Shown in pieces: positions 1-11,256 of a stretch of DNA of 64,000 bases (the first letter of the stretch is position 1; each line of letters begins with the position of its first letter). This DNA comes from Drosophila pseudoobscura. Lineage: Eukaryota > Arthropoda > Insecta > Diptera > Drosophilidae. The notes under the pieces are model-generated. The model did not search any database. It was not told the DNA's origin and saw nothing but the letters and a program-made list of their open reading frames with translations. The DNA is taken from the NCBI RefSeq assembly GCF_009870125.1, contig NC_046681.1, positions 15,947,001 through 16,011,000 of the forward strand, read 5' to 3'. The translations under genes and the position numbers were made by a program.

Positions 1-790
1 GGAGGAAAAATTGCATCTCGTAAAGCACTTGATGGGAAGTGCAGAAATAATCCTAGTAGCGTTTCCAAAATCTCAGCAAATATGGTGAAATAGCAGGTTT
101 AAAATCAAAATACATACTCATATACATAGGTCCTATCTGCTTTGATGATAGCAAGTTAATGTTGAATCTGTGCAGGTTTTAAAAGGAATAAGGATTTTCA
201 TTTTTCCTGCAACACAAAAATCCTCCCATAAGAAATTCCCGTCGCTCAGCCAATCTTCAAACCAGCTCCAAACTAAGGCATGATATGGGTAGAAAAAAAC
301 CCTTTCAAAGACAAAAACCAATACCAAAAAAAACAGAAATGGGAGGAAAAATATTATCTCGTAAAACACATGATGGGAAGTGCAGAAATAATCCTAGTAG
401 CGTTTCCAAAATCTTCGCAAATATGGTGAAATAGCAGGGCTGGTTTGGTTTAAAATCAAAATACATACTCATATACATAGTTCCTATCTGCTTTGATGAT
501 GGCGTGTTAATGTTGTAGCTGTGCAGGTTTTAAACGGAATAAGGATTTTTATTTTTCCTGCAACACAAAAATCTTCCCGTAAGAAATTCAATCAGCCCAT
601 CTTTAAACCAGCTCCAAACTAAGGCATGATATGGGTAGAAAAAAACCCTTTCAAAGACAAAAACCAATTTCAAAAGAAACAGAAATGGGAAGTGCAGAAA
701 TAATCCTAGTAGCGTTTCCAAAATCTCAGCAAATATGGTAAAATAGCAGGGCTGGTATGGTTTACAATCAAAATACATACTCATATAGTT
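1..790. repeat. Approx. 341-bp tandem repeat, about 2.3 copies
   Basis: The block containing ATGGGAAGTGCAGAAATAAT recurs at about 32, 373 and 685, with flanks (CTCAGCAAATATGG, TACATACTCATATACATAG, GGCATGATATGGGTAG) repeated in the same order. Period is 341 bp between copies 1 and 2. The third copy is joined after a deletion of about 30 bp. No convincing coding content; short minus-strand ORFs repeat only because the DNA repeats. The array is cut by the window edge, so its true length is unknown. Likely a satellite-like or transposon-derived tandem array; family not recognised. Confidence 0.85.
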
Positions 791-3237
791 CCTATCTGCC
801 GATTCCGCTCTACTGATAAATGTTCAATGCGTGAATGACATAAAAAGTTGTATCTACGAGTTGATCTGCTGTTGGGCTATACTCGTGTTGAATTGTCTAC
901 AGAGGCGTTGGGTTGGCTAGAAACTGAAACCGGAGTGGGTTTATCTATATTTTGGTAATCTTGAGTAAACACTTTTGATATGCTTGTCAACAGATACGGA
1001 AGACTAGATAATGTTTTAATTAATATATTCAAAAAATATTACGTACAGACTACTTATTACGGCTACGATTATGGGTATGACCACACCCCATTAACAGACG
1101 TATCGTGATGATACGGTTCTCGTCATTAAGTGGCTGTATTTTGAATGACTTTTAAATATAAAGAAGTATATATAGGGTATATAGCCTCTATGCTGCTTAT
1201 GTGAAAGGGGGATTATACATTAGAAACCCAGAAATGAAAATTGGTTTGTGCATTTTTTGTGGAAACCTTTGTAAATATTATCAAAAAAGTGTGTAATTTA
1301 ATATAAGGAACAGGAAATGCACTCTTGATAAACAAAAGCATTTATCAGAAGAATATTAAATAAATAATTCCAGACAAATAAAAGGAAAAATATAAAAAAT
1401 TCCAGGAAATGTTCGAATTTTGTTGGATGATTTATACATCATCGCACTCATTTACTCAACTTCTATCGGCGTTGCATTCGAATCCATTCAACACATTTTG
1501 CGAATGGTTAATTCGTTTGCCGGTTTTAGCCATTCATGCGGAACACTACTATTTACCAATCTATGTGAACAGGGAATTTCCCAGTCTGTTTGTCGAACTT
1601 CTACTTGATTCTACGTGATTCAGATAGTGTTCCTTAGGTATGTACGCCTTCTAGATAAGGCACGAGTAAGACCCCACCTAGAATGACATTGATTCAATCT
1701 AAAGATTGCGTTTTTCGGACCTAACGACAAATTAATCGTCTGAAACTTCGCCCCTGTTCCATCCCAATTCTATTCTTTGAAGAGAATTCTACTCTTTCCT
1801 CTAATTTGTATGGGGTATATTTTATAATCAGCATGCATCAAGCGTGCGAATCCGAAACCACTGCCGTCATGAAAAACAATCTTAAACTACAACTAAATTA
1901 TACGACACACGCCGCCACCAAATACAAGTTCACCCATACATAGGTATACGTAGAGCCAGCACACGCGTCTAAGACGAGTACATAACACTGTGATGATAAC
2001 ACAAAAAGCAAACATTGAAATACTAGTTCTGTTGACCCATTGACAGGCGGTGCTCCAGCGATATGTTGGCTGGAGCACCGCCTGTTTGGCTGCCACACTA
2101 CCCGGCAAACACCACACACGAGTGGCAGTGATAGGTCTCAACAAATTGGAATCTCCAGAGAGTTCCATTCATGACGTGACCGGACAGCCTGTTAGTCGAT
2201 GTCAAGAGCCACGAAAACCGAATTAATTACTGCTCTATCAACCTACTATCATGTGTATTCCAAAATCTCTCATTAGCGTTTTGTTGCTTTATTTTTAGTA
2301 TTAAAAAGTCAATGACAATGCACAAAACCCCCTGAAACTAGAGGAAGCAACGAGATAGAGACTAGTGTCTATTAAGGGGCAACAGTGGGACAGGAGTCAT
2401 TTGATTAGGGATTGTAGAGATGCTTGGGATATGATAGGCGGTGAATGGAAGAAAAGTAAACAATTAGTTCTTATAAAAAAATAATAATAATAATTAGTAA
2501 TAATTATTTATAATATTCTTACTTATGATAGTTATTACTTCAAACTTGAATGTCTATAATTATAATTAAGAGAAGAAAACTATTAATTTAAAAAAAAATT
2601 GGTAATTTAAATTTATCTTGTTCGAAGATATCCCAGAAAGTCCCTTTTTTCAATTTTAATTTTTTTTTTTGTGTTTTTTAGTTTTTGGGAAATATTTTAC
2701 AAGATTTAAGAAAAAGACTCCTTGAAAAATTATTATAGAAATCGTTGAGTATCGATAGGAGATATCATTTTCAAGCATAAATTCATTAAATTTTAGATTG
2801 AAATTCGTTTAAAAAGTAAAAATTTAGGGACAATCTGTTGATCATGGCTGGCAGACATCAGAGACTTTTAACAGGCCCTACAAATTCTAGGCAAATTATA
2901 ATTAATGCCAGAGTAAAGATTAAATTCCCATAGAACAGGATAAAATATTACGATATTTAGACCCCACATTGTCTACTCCATTCCAAGCAATATTTAAGTT
3001 ACGAGACTATCACTTTTTATAGTCATTCCATCATATCTATACAATGTACAATAGAAAAAGCAAATAGCGAACCCCATTTAGAAACCGCCAATAAACATAA
3101 ACCAATTTCCACTAGTTCTAGTACCACTGTCCCATCGCCCGCTAGTCGCTCATGAGTTCACTTTTCATGATGACACCACAGAGCCATTTGGAGAGCACAA
3201 AAAAGTACCTTCCGAAACTCAACGACGGAACAAAAAT
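791..3237. other. Intergenic, AT-rich, no gene seen
   Basis: Apart from the perfect hairpin at 2043-2085 (listed separately) I see only AT-rich sequence, including runs of AATAAT around 2480-2520. Short ORFs at 1409-1618 and 1893-2168 lack codon bias, start context and any recognisable motif. Confidence 0.6.
2043..2085. repeat. Perfect 17-bp inverted repeat (hairpin)
   Basis: Arms 2043-2059 and 2069-2085 are exactly complementary (ACAGGCGGTGCTCCAGC and its reverse complement) around a 9-nt loop, GATATGTTG. The arms are GC-rich inside AT-rich DNA. Could be a recent foldback, a palindromic mutation template product or a structured RNA; the stem is short for a typical fly pre-miRNA. Confidence 0.9.
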
Positions 3238-3275
3238 TATAAAACGCTGCGTTCTCTGTGGCACTGAAATCAGTC
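3238..3275 (+). promoter_or_regulatory. TATA box and initiator of the first EcKinase-like gene
   Basis: TATAAAA at 3238-3244 is followed by a good insect initiator, ATCAGTC, with the predicted +1 A at 3272. This gives a 5'UTR of about 84 nt before the ATG at 3356. Spacing (about 34 bp from the T of TATA) is slightly long but usable. Inferred from motif only. Confidence 0.55.
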
Positions 3276-3355
3276 TCCAACGGAAGGTTAGAGCGAAAGT
3301 GTTGCTTGACAAAGAGAATTCTCTGGTGAAAATCGTTTGAAAAAAACATCTCGAA

Positions 3356-4755
3356 ATGGTGGTTATAAATAATAAGCAAAAGATTTCGGTGCCCGAGTAC
3401 CTCAACGAGCAGTTCTTTACGGAAACTCTGGAAGAGGGTCTGCGGGAGACTAAGGTTACCCTCAAGGAAATCAATTTTGAGTGGGGCAGCAATCCGGGGG
3501 ATAACTACTGCTCGGCCATCTATCGCGTTCTGGTGACATTCGCCAAATGGTCGGATAACAAGGAGTCCGAGAAGAAGGAGCAGCTTTCGCTGATTGTCAA
3601 GACCATTCCGATCACAGAGGCCACACAGTTCCTCGAGGATGTCAGTGTTTTCATCAAGGAGAAGCAGACCTACACTGACATTCTGCCACGATTGGATATT
3701 CTCAGTCGGGGCGACAAGTTTGGTGCCAAGTGAGTGAAAGTTTTTCACCCAGAAAGTTCTGTTCCAATTGACTTCTGTAACTCTTTCCTTAGATACTACC
3801 ATTCTGTAAAGGGTCCCGTGCAGACGATTGTCTTCAGCGACCTGAAGGTGGAGGGCTTCAAGGTGGCTTCACGCGAGTCAGGACTCGACTTTAACCATGC
3901 CTCGCTCATTTTGCAGCAACTGGGAAAATTCCATGCCACTTCCATGGTGCTGGCCAAGAAGGTAACGGAGTCTTCACATCATAAATACAAAGCAATTTCT
4001 AATCAGAGATCTTTCCTCGTTAGGACCCAGAGATTGTGAAGCAGTACACGCGCGGCATGCTCAGCGAGGATATCCTCATGAAGAGCGACACCTTTGAGAA
4101 CATGTTTGGTGACTTCCTCAAGGGTCTCATCAAGAGCTCTGCCGGATGGCCCGGCTACAAGCACATCAGCGGACATCTCCAGCGCTTGAGTGACAATTTC
4201 AGGAATGTGTGTGTAGCGGCTGCAAAGCCCAAGGCCGGCGATCGCTATGTGGTGCTCAATCACGGCGACATGTGGACCAACAACTTCATGTACGGCTACG
4301 ACAACAAGGATCAGCCAGAGGTGCCCACGCGTGCCATCTTTGTCGACTTCCAGCTGTCCTTCTACGGCAGTCCCGGCTGCGATCTGAACTTCTTCTTGAA
4401 CACCAGCCTCAAGTTCGAGTTGGTGCAGGAGCGTCGCGAGGAGCTCATCAAGGTGTACTACAAGGCCTTCCGGGATGCCCTGGAGTACGCACGCTTCCAG
4501 CACATTCCCACCTACGAGGATCTGCTCTACGAGCTGCGTAGCCGCGAGACCTACGGTCTGTTTGCCCTGTTTGCCTTCCTCCCGATGATCACCATGCCCA
4601 AGGAGTTGGCCTCGGACAACAGCATCGACAACATGCAGGATGAGGCCTTCAAGCAAAAGAAACTGGATGCCATCTTTGCGCAAAAGGCTCTCAATGACTA
4701 CCAGAAATGGGCCCTCAAGCGTTTCGATACGCTCGGTGTCTTTGGGGACTACTAG
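3356..4755 (+). CDS. EcKinase/CHK-like protein (gene 1 of 3), 424 aa
   Basis: Three exons: 3356-3729, 3793-3961 and 4024-4755 (TAG stop). Introns of 63 and 62 bp have GT-AG ends and keep the frame (K-Y-Y-H-S-V-K across the first, A-K-K-D-P-E across the second). The product belongs to the insect ecdysteroid-kinase-like family (EcKinase, PF02958; CHK fold), relatives of choline/aminoglycoside kinases. Diagnostic signs are the Brenner motif VLNHGDMWTNN and the metal-binding IFVDFQLSFYGSPGCDLNFF in exon 3, the N-terminal GDNYCS-IYR loop of the nucleotide pocket, and the usual length of about 420 aa. No signal peptide, so cytosolic. Family members phosphorylate ecdysteroids or are proposed to phosphorylate steroid-like xenobiotics; the substrate here is unknown. 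It heads a tandem trio, but its second intron is absent from the two neighbours. I recall CG9497/CG9498-type genes near this locus in melanogaster, but one-to-one orthology is not claimed. Confidence 0.93.
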
Positions 4756-4924
4756 ACGGAGGAGTTTTCTTTCCATTCGGGTTAGGCATTCACTAACCTT
4801 TGTGATAAAAGATATACACGGATATGATGGCACCGAGCACCACATCTGTACAACAGAGCAGCCTGCTAATTGTAGATTTTGAGTAGAAGTATCTACAAGT
4901 CTCTATACTGTAGAAGTGGATTTC

Positions 4925-4930
4925 AATAAA
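4925..4930 (+). terminator. Poly(A) signal AATAAA, EcKinase-like gene 1
   Basis: Canonical AATAAA 170 bp after the stop codon, in the only suitable position before the next gene. Confidence 0.6.
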
Positions 4931-5789
4931 CGAATCCAATGAAATTGGATTCTGTAATGGAATTTAAAAACTATTTTAATGGGGGGTTTGTTATCAGCAA
5001 GCGAATGATATGATGTGTCAAATCCAAAGATAGCATAAACCCAATAAGATAACATACAAAAATAGGCTAGAACTCAATGAAAGCTAGCTTCTTAGAGGAC
5101 TATAAAACGAAAAACATACCACTTTTAGTAAACGTCCTTGCTCCCAGTTGACTCCTTCGCTCCCCTATGACGCGGCACTTTGATGCTCGACACGCACGAC
5201 AGAATGGTACAAAAGAGAATGCCCGAGAATTGCACAAACAACATAAAAGCCATGTGCATGACTGGACAGATTGATAGTCGGCTGAGACACTCCAGGGAAT
5301 GCTTTCAAACAGAAAGCCCATTTTGGACTGCTCCCTAATTTTCATACGAGAAATTATGAAACTTTACTGTTTATCTGTTTATTTTTAGTGAAGGAAAGTT
5401 TTTTACCGTACCAACAAACTCGAATGTTAAACCTTTTCCCACAAAAATGTAAATGTTTCCTTAACTAAATCCAAATCGAAATGCAAGTATACTCTCTACA
5501 GAGAATACTTTTCTAGATGCCCAGATGACCCAACAATTGATTAATCTCTAAGTGCAAATGTTTGCACAGACTCTTTTCATAAATATAACTCTTTCTTATG
5601 CATCAATCGCTTCTCTTCAGTCATCTTCATTATAGCTTCAGTTGATCAAAAAACCGCACCGCTAATCCCAACAGAAAATGCACTTCCATTAAGCCAATTG
5701 ATGGCAGGTCCAGTGCCCCAATGCCCCGAACCCATTAAAATCAATTAGAAGAAACAGAAATCAGTTGGAAACATCGATGAGATTTCACA
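4931..5789. other. Spacer between EcKinase-like genes 1 and 2
   Basis: AT-rich; no gene seen. The 81-codon minus-strand frame at 5100-5345 has no recognisable motif or splice support. Confidence 0.6.
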
Positions 5790-5796
5790 TATAAAA
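5790..5796 (+). promoter_or_regulatory. TATA box, EcKinase-like gene 2
   Basis: TATAAAA lies 40 bp before the chosen ATG (5836), predicting a start near 5820 and a very short 5'UTR. If transcription starts there, the out-of-frame ATG at about 5799 is avoided. Confidence 0.5.
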
Positions 5797-5835
5797 CCAT
5801 GAATAATGCACCGATCCATGGCATATTGAAGCACC

Positions 5836-7216
5836 ATGTCGGACACAACGGAGGAGCAGCTGCCGCTGTATTTAACGCCCCAGTTCTTCAGGCGCACTCT
5901 CGAGCACGGCCTGCAGCAGCAGGACCTAAAGGTCCTCGAGGTCCATCTGACAAATCTGACACGTGGCGGGGAGAACTACTGCAGCAACATCTACAGGGCC
6001 TCCATCAAGTATAAGAATGCGGAGGGGAGGAATGTGGAGACATCGCTAATTGTGAAGTCGATGCCGGACGAGAAGCAGGCCATTCTGGCCAGGCTGCACA
6101 TCTACAACAAGGAGAGCATCTTCTATATGCACATCAAACCAAAGCTGGAGACGCTCATGTGGGGCAGAGACGATGCCACAGAGCCCTGGACATTGGGCGC
6201 CAGGTGAGACCTGAGATGGAGGCTTTCGCTCATGCAAATCCATTGATTTCCTTTTATTTGCAGACACTACTACTCCACCACTCAGCCCGAGCAGACCATC
6301 ATATTTGAGGACCTCTGCTCCGAGGGATACCAATTGAAATGCCGTCAACTAGGCCTGGACATGGATCACGCCACGCTGGTGATGCGAAAACTAGCCCAAT
6401 ACCATGCCCTAACCATGGTGATGGCCGAACACGAGCCAGAGACCATCATCGACCGCTATCCCTTTGGACTCCTGCACATGGACGCCATCAAGTCGGAGCC
6501 TTTCAAGCTGCTTTTCGGCACACAGCTCCTGAAACTGGCAGCCCTCGTGAGCGATAGCGAGGGATTTGGTGCAATAACCTCAAAGCTTTATCGCTACCAC
6601 GAGCACTTTACAGAGCGGATCCTCAAGTCGGTGTATCCGTTGAGGGGAGATCTGAATGTCCTAAACCACGGCGATCTGTGGGTGAACAATATATTCTTTA
6701 AATACAATCAGGAATACAAAGTGGAGCAGGTGAAGATTGTAAGTGAATCAGTGTTACCTTCGAGAGAGCCCCTCTTTACGAGTACTTATATCCCACTTGC
6801 AGATCGACTTTCAGCTGTGTTTCTATGGGAGCCTGGGCTTCGACATCAACTACTTTCTGAACACCAGCCTGGAGCTGGAGGTGCTCCGTACACAGCGTCA
6901 GCGCCTCATCGACATCTACTACGAGGCCTTGGTGGGGTGTTTGGAGCAGATTCCTTGGTCCAAGCCACTGCCCACCTATGACGCCGTCATGGCGGAGATA
7001 CGGGCGCGCGAGGCCTATGGCTTCTTTGTGGCCTTTGGTTTCTTTCCGCTGATGAGCATGATCGGGATCAATTCGGAGGATAACTCCCTGAAGAACTTTC
7101 ACGACGAGACCTTTGCCCGAAAGAAGGTGCAACTGATGTTCGAGGGAAATGCTCGAACGCTGGAGAGCTTGAAGTGCACGCTGAAGCGCCTGGATGAGAT
7201 GCAATTGTTCGACTGA
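5836..7216 (+). CDS. EcKinase/CHK-like protein (gene 2 of 3), 418 aa
   Basis: Exons 5836-6203, 6264-6738 and 6803-7216 (TGA). Introns of 60 and 64 bp are GT-AG and in frame (L-G-A-R-H-Y-Y across the first, V-K-I-I-D-F-Q across the second). The first intron sits at the same place as in genes 1 and 3. The protein has the EcKinase hallmarks: GENYCSNIYR near residue 45, VLNHGDLWVNN about residue 275, and IDFQLCFYGSLGFDINYF at the start of exon 3 supplying the metal-binding Asp. The C-terminus resembles its neighbours (ARKKVQLMF). A reading that ignores the second intron runs into a plausible but wrong alternative tail, so the splice is required for the DFQ motif. Likely a cytosolic kinase of steroid-like small molecules; substrate unknown. 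Confidence 0.93.
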
Positions 7217-7263
7217 ACGATCGCAGTTGTTTATAAATTACTGCCGCCACCCTTTGCAAATTG

Positions 7264-7269
7264 AATAAA
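7264..7269 (+). terminator. Poly(A) signal AATAAA, EcKinase-like gene 2
   Basis: AATAAA 48 bp after the TGA stop. Confidence 0.6.
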
Positions 7270-8583
7270 GAATTCGACAGACCTGATTGCCATCTAATCA
7301 AACGTCTATTCACATTCTGTTTGCTGTCGCTTGACGCTTTAACTAAATTGTTTTGTTATATATTGTATGAGATCATATAGGAATTAAGACAAACAAAATC
7401 ACTAGCGAGAATAACGCCACATTGCATGCAGATAATGGCATCAAAATTGATAAAATTATATGAAATACAAGATAATGGCAACAAATTTATGAATTATAAG
7501 AAATATAGAAATTTGGTTATTACTTAAAAATATAATCAACAGATTTTCACATGGTTCCCATGAGGGGATAATTACCTATAAATTTGCATATTTATTTCTA
7601 AAAATAAACAATCCTTAAATGGTTATGAATTATGACTTCCTCTAAGAGGAGGAATTGTAGCAAATAATTTATAAAATATGCCTATAAATAATGTAATTTT
7701 AAAATAAAATTTTTAATTTAATTTTAAAAAAAATGTTTAAATATTTCATTTTGAAATAGTGTAAAATATGTGTAGTATAGTGCCATAAGTGTTAAAGAAA
7801 CGTGATTTAACGCCTGAAATACAGCCTAATTTCCCCTTTTAATGAATAATAGATCACAGAGATTATATTTTCTACAAATGTGTTAAGATTACTCATAAAA
7901 AACGAGTGTACAGCCCTCAACACTTCAATAGATTCCACCTGAAGCACCGCATTATTAATTTTAATTTATCTACAAATTTAATCAAATTTGTTTTCTTTTT
8001 TTAAATTCTAATAATAATAATTATTATCAAAATAAAAGAGGGATCCTTCCGTATAGTTTCCGTAGTAAACAAAAATCTTTAGGGAATAGAAATAATAGAC
8101 TAGATGCTACTCCTCTACCGAGAGTTGTAATTCAGAGAATACGTATAAAATGAATCGGTTTTAATTCGTGCAGGCATTTATCTATAGGGCGCTCCCCATA
8201 TATAATATAAAGCATATACAGAACTCTGTAATACCGATTAATATAATTCAAATACGCTGCTCCGAGGCTTGATAAGATAATCGTCGTCTGTCAATCAGTC
8301 CGAATGAAAGCTATAGCCAGCAATCGCTCAGAGCGAGGGTGATGCGAAAAAGCTGCTGTTTAACGAAAACTGAATTCAGGAAATCGAATTACTACCCAAA
8401 ACCGAATGAAAAAGGCCGCCGGCGGGTTTCGCGAGTGTTGCGTGTTTGAGCATATCGAAAATTAAACAAGTTGACGCCTATTAAGAGAATTTATACTCTC
8501 ATGTAAAAAAGCATATAACTATAATTAATTGGGAATTGGAAGCAGAAACAGTGGAAACAGTAGCTGGGACTGTGTCTCTGTCG
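7270..8583. other. AT-rich spacer upstream of EcKinase-like gene 3
   Basis: No gene seen. It holds the tandem GATA motif listed at 8270-8280 and otherwise long A/T stretches (for example 7680-7740 and 7960-8030). Confidence 0.6.
8270..8280 (+). promoter_or_regulatory. Tandem GATA-factor motif
   Basis: TGATAAGATAA contains two overlapping GATA sites about 360 bp before the EcKinase-like gene 3 ATG. GATA factors (Serpent, GATAe) drive fat-body and midgut genes in flies, where detoxification kinases are expected. Motif match only. Confidence 0.3.
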
Positions 8584-8592
8584 TATATAAAA
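8584..8592 (+). promoter_or_regulatory. TATA box, EcKinase-like gene 3
   Basis: TATATAAAA 41 bp before the ATG at 8633. A possible initiator, CTCAGAG, lies at about 8607-8613. Confidence 0.55.
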
Positions 8593-8632
8593 TAGAGGGG
8601 CCCCAGCTCAGAGCTTTTCAAACGATCACAAA

Positions 8633-9938
8633 ATGTGCAGCATTGAGTATGATGCGGAAGTGGCCGCTCCGCCCAAGCATCTGGATGTGGCCTTCTTTGA
8701 GGAGGTTCTGGAGACGGCCCTGCGGACGGCCAGGGGGGTCCAGCTGCTGAGCATCCACATTCGCATGGGCAGCAGCACCGGCGAGAACTACTGCAGTCAG
8801 ATCTATCGGACAAAGGTGGTGTACCGGCTGCCCGGCCAGGCGGACCAGCACATGATGTTCATTGTGAAGAGCATACCGCGCGTGGAGTCGGTGGAGTTCA
8901 TTGAGGATCTGCAGGTGTACTTGAAGGAGAAGGTCACGTATCACGATGTGCTGCCCCGCCTGGAGCTGCTCATGAAATGCAAGCGGCGCTTCGGACCCAA
9001 GTAAGCAGATCAGAACAAGGCAAATTCCGTATCTTATTCCGTTTTGCAGACTCTTTCAGTGCCTTAAGCAGCCGGAGAACACGCTGGTGTTTGAGGATCT
9101 CGGCCATTCCGGCTTTGTGATGGCCTCCCGCGAATCGGGCCTAAATGAGGAGCACTGCCGCTTGGTTATGGAACGTCTGGCCGAGTTCCATGCCACCTCC
9201 ATGGCCCTGGCCGTCCTGGATCCGCATATCTTTGAGGCCTATAGCGATGGCATGCTGTCCCCCAACGGCCTGGCCAAGGACGATGGCATGCTGATGCGCT
9301 TCTTTGCGGACAACGGCGAAGAGCTGCACACCGTGGTGAGCTCCTGGCCTGGCTACGAGCGCATTGCCGAAAAGATTGGCAAGTACATGAAGAACCAACG
9401 GTCAAATCTGGTGCGCGCCCAGGCGCTGCAGGCCAAGGAGATCAGGGTGCTCAACCACGGCGACCTGTGGGTCAACAACCTGCTCTTCAAATACGACAAC
9501 GCCAAACGACCCCAGGACCTGATCTTCATTGACTTCCAGCTGAGCGTCTGGGGCAGCCCGGGCATCGATCTGAACTACTTCTTCTACACCAGCCTCAGCC
9601 TGGAAGTGCTGCGGCACAATCGGCCCATGCTGCTGCGCACCTACCACACGCGCCTCTCAGAGACGCTGCTGAACCTAGACCTGGGCATCCCGGTGCCCAG
9701 CTACGAGCAAATACTGGAAGAGGTACACCGTCGCGAGTGCTACGGCTTCTTTGCCAGCTATGGCATATTCCCCACCGTCAGCCAGGACAAGTCCCAAACA
9801 GCCGACAACAATCTGGAGAACTTCACGGACGCAAACTTCGCCAAACAGAAGGTCAGACAAATGTTCGAGTCCAAGCGTCTGCGGGAGACTTTGCGCTACA
9901 CTTTGCCGCATTTCGAGCGGGCCGGGGTCTTGGATTAA
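8633..9938 (+). CDS. EcKinase/CHK-like protein (gene 3 of 3), 418 aa
   Basis: Two exons, 8633-9000 and 9050-9938 (TAA), split by a 49-bp GT-AG intron at the position shared by all three paralogues (F-G-P-K-L-F-Q). The protein shows GENYCSQIYR at about residue 49, VLNHGDLWVNN in the middle and IFIDFQLSVWGSPGIDLNYF as the metal-binding segment. The strongly G/C-ending codons support a constrained gene. It has lost (or never gained) the second intron of genes 1 and 2. Same probable role as its neighbours, ATP-dependent phosphorylation of a steroid-like or xenobiotic substrate in the cytosol. Tandem arrangement and roughly equal divergence suggest an old array rather than a recent burst. Confidence 0.93.
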
Positions 9939-10188
9939 ACTAATTCTAGCACTTACTTGTTACAAAATACGTTTAGACGATTGCGCTTATCTTAAATTGT
10001 ACTTGAAACACTTTAAATATCACTTTTTGCACTTCACTTCCAATGTTTAAACTTTTATTTTGTTGTTTTCCCTCCAAATTTGCATTTACCGTTTTTTCAG
10101 TGTGAACGCCAGTTCTTATTCAGTGTGACCTTCAGATATACCAAAATATACCGTAAATATACTGACGAATTCAAGTTCTATTATACAT
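9939..10188. other. 3' flank of EcKinase-like gene 3 with Motif-1-like sites
   Basis: Contains CAGTGTGACC at 10121-10130, the reverse complement of the core-promoter Motif 1 (M1BP) consensus, and a near copy at 10098-10107. ATACCAAAATATACCG sequence follows. No gene seen. Confidence 0.35.
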
Positions 10189-10189
10189 A

Positions 10190-10800
10190 TTCCTCGTTTT
10201 TAATATTCCGTCGCATATTATTGTCTAGATGGATCCCTCAGCACTGCCCACATAATTTAATTCCATTAATTAATCAATTTTCTACTTGACTGACTTATTT
10301 TAAATACTTGACTTATTTTCTTGCTACGGCGATTGCTGTTTTTGCTCCTCAACAACAATATAGCGTCTCGTTATGATGAAAAAACGAACTTAGCCCACTT
10401 CAGCCACCTCTATTTAAATAGTTCAACTACTTCAGGTAAAGGGCGGAAAATATGCCATATTTCATCCCAAGGTAGAAATAACAATGCTTACTTTCACCTG
10501 AACTCCGCTAAAATTATAAAATTTTCGTTATTTTCGGTGGATTATTAAAATACTCCTTGGCTTGCAGTGGGTTAATCGTTCTCGGTCGAGGATTGGAAAC
10601 CATATTCCTCAATTTAGAGATTCCGTTAAATATTACTAGCTAGATAGAATATATAGACATGCCCACACAGTTTTATACGATTGATGAATCAATTTTCTAC
10701 TTAACTGGCTTATTCTATGTGAATGCAGCTTGACTTATCGATCATATGATATCGCATTTTAAACAGACGGTTTAAATTTCTTTTTATTCTTTGACTTTGT
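10190..10800 (+). repeat. Dispersed repeat family, copy A (plus a partial copy)
   Basis: The main copy runs from CTTAGCCCACTTCAGCCACC (10389) to about 10790. The same ordered blocks recur at 46453 and 47706: CTTAGCCCAC, then CTCTATTTAAATAGTTCAAC, then GATTGGAAACCATATTCCTC about 205-220 bp later, then GCCCACA and a T-rich tail. A partial copy of the 3' part lies at 10190-10320. No open frame, so probably a non-autonomous transposable element about 350-400 bp long; family not identified. Confidence 0.75.
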
Positions 10801-11256
10801 TTTTTTATTTGTTTATTTGTGAAAATACAATTTCAGTGTCATTGATAAAATTGCACAACATGTCTCGTATTTGTATTGAAATCACCAAGAGAATACAATA
10901 TAAAATGCTTGTAAAAATGTGTTTTAAATTAATAATTGCACACACATACAAAAACTACTTACAACAATAACTTGATTACGCTCGTGCTCATGCATCATCA
11001 TTACACAATTTCCACATCGGATTATAATCATTTAAACTAGATTTACATATACGTAATCATTACTCATTCACTGTTTGTTGAACCGCAGAAGGAGTTCCCA
11101 AACCAAAAATTATTACGCCTATTTACGCTTAACGAACTAGACAACTTTAAGCTTATCGTGTGGCCTATGATGGTTTCCATTTGATTTTCTATGCGTGTTT
11201 CGACTCTATGTTTGCTTTGTGGAAAGGAAAGACTCTCTCTCTCTCAATCTCTCCGA
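10801..11256. other. Probable 3'UTR and flank of Cpr
   Basis: Non-coding, AT-rich, immediately 3' of the Cpr stop on the minus strand. Likely holds the Cpr 3'UTR; I could not fix the cleavage site. Confidence 0.4.

Noticed and set aside
1-790. CRISPR-like direct repeats
   Set aside because: Eukaryotic context; the repeat unit is 341 bp with no spacer structure.
4003-4845. 280-codon minus ORF opposite EcKinase-like gene 1
   Set aside because: Antisense shadow; the plus strand has the HGD and DFQ motifs.
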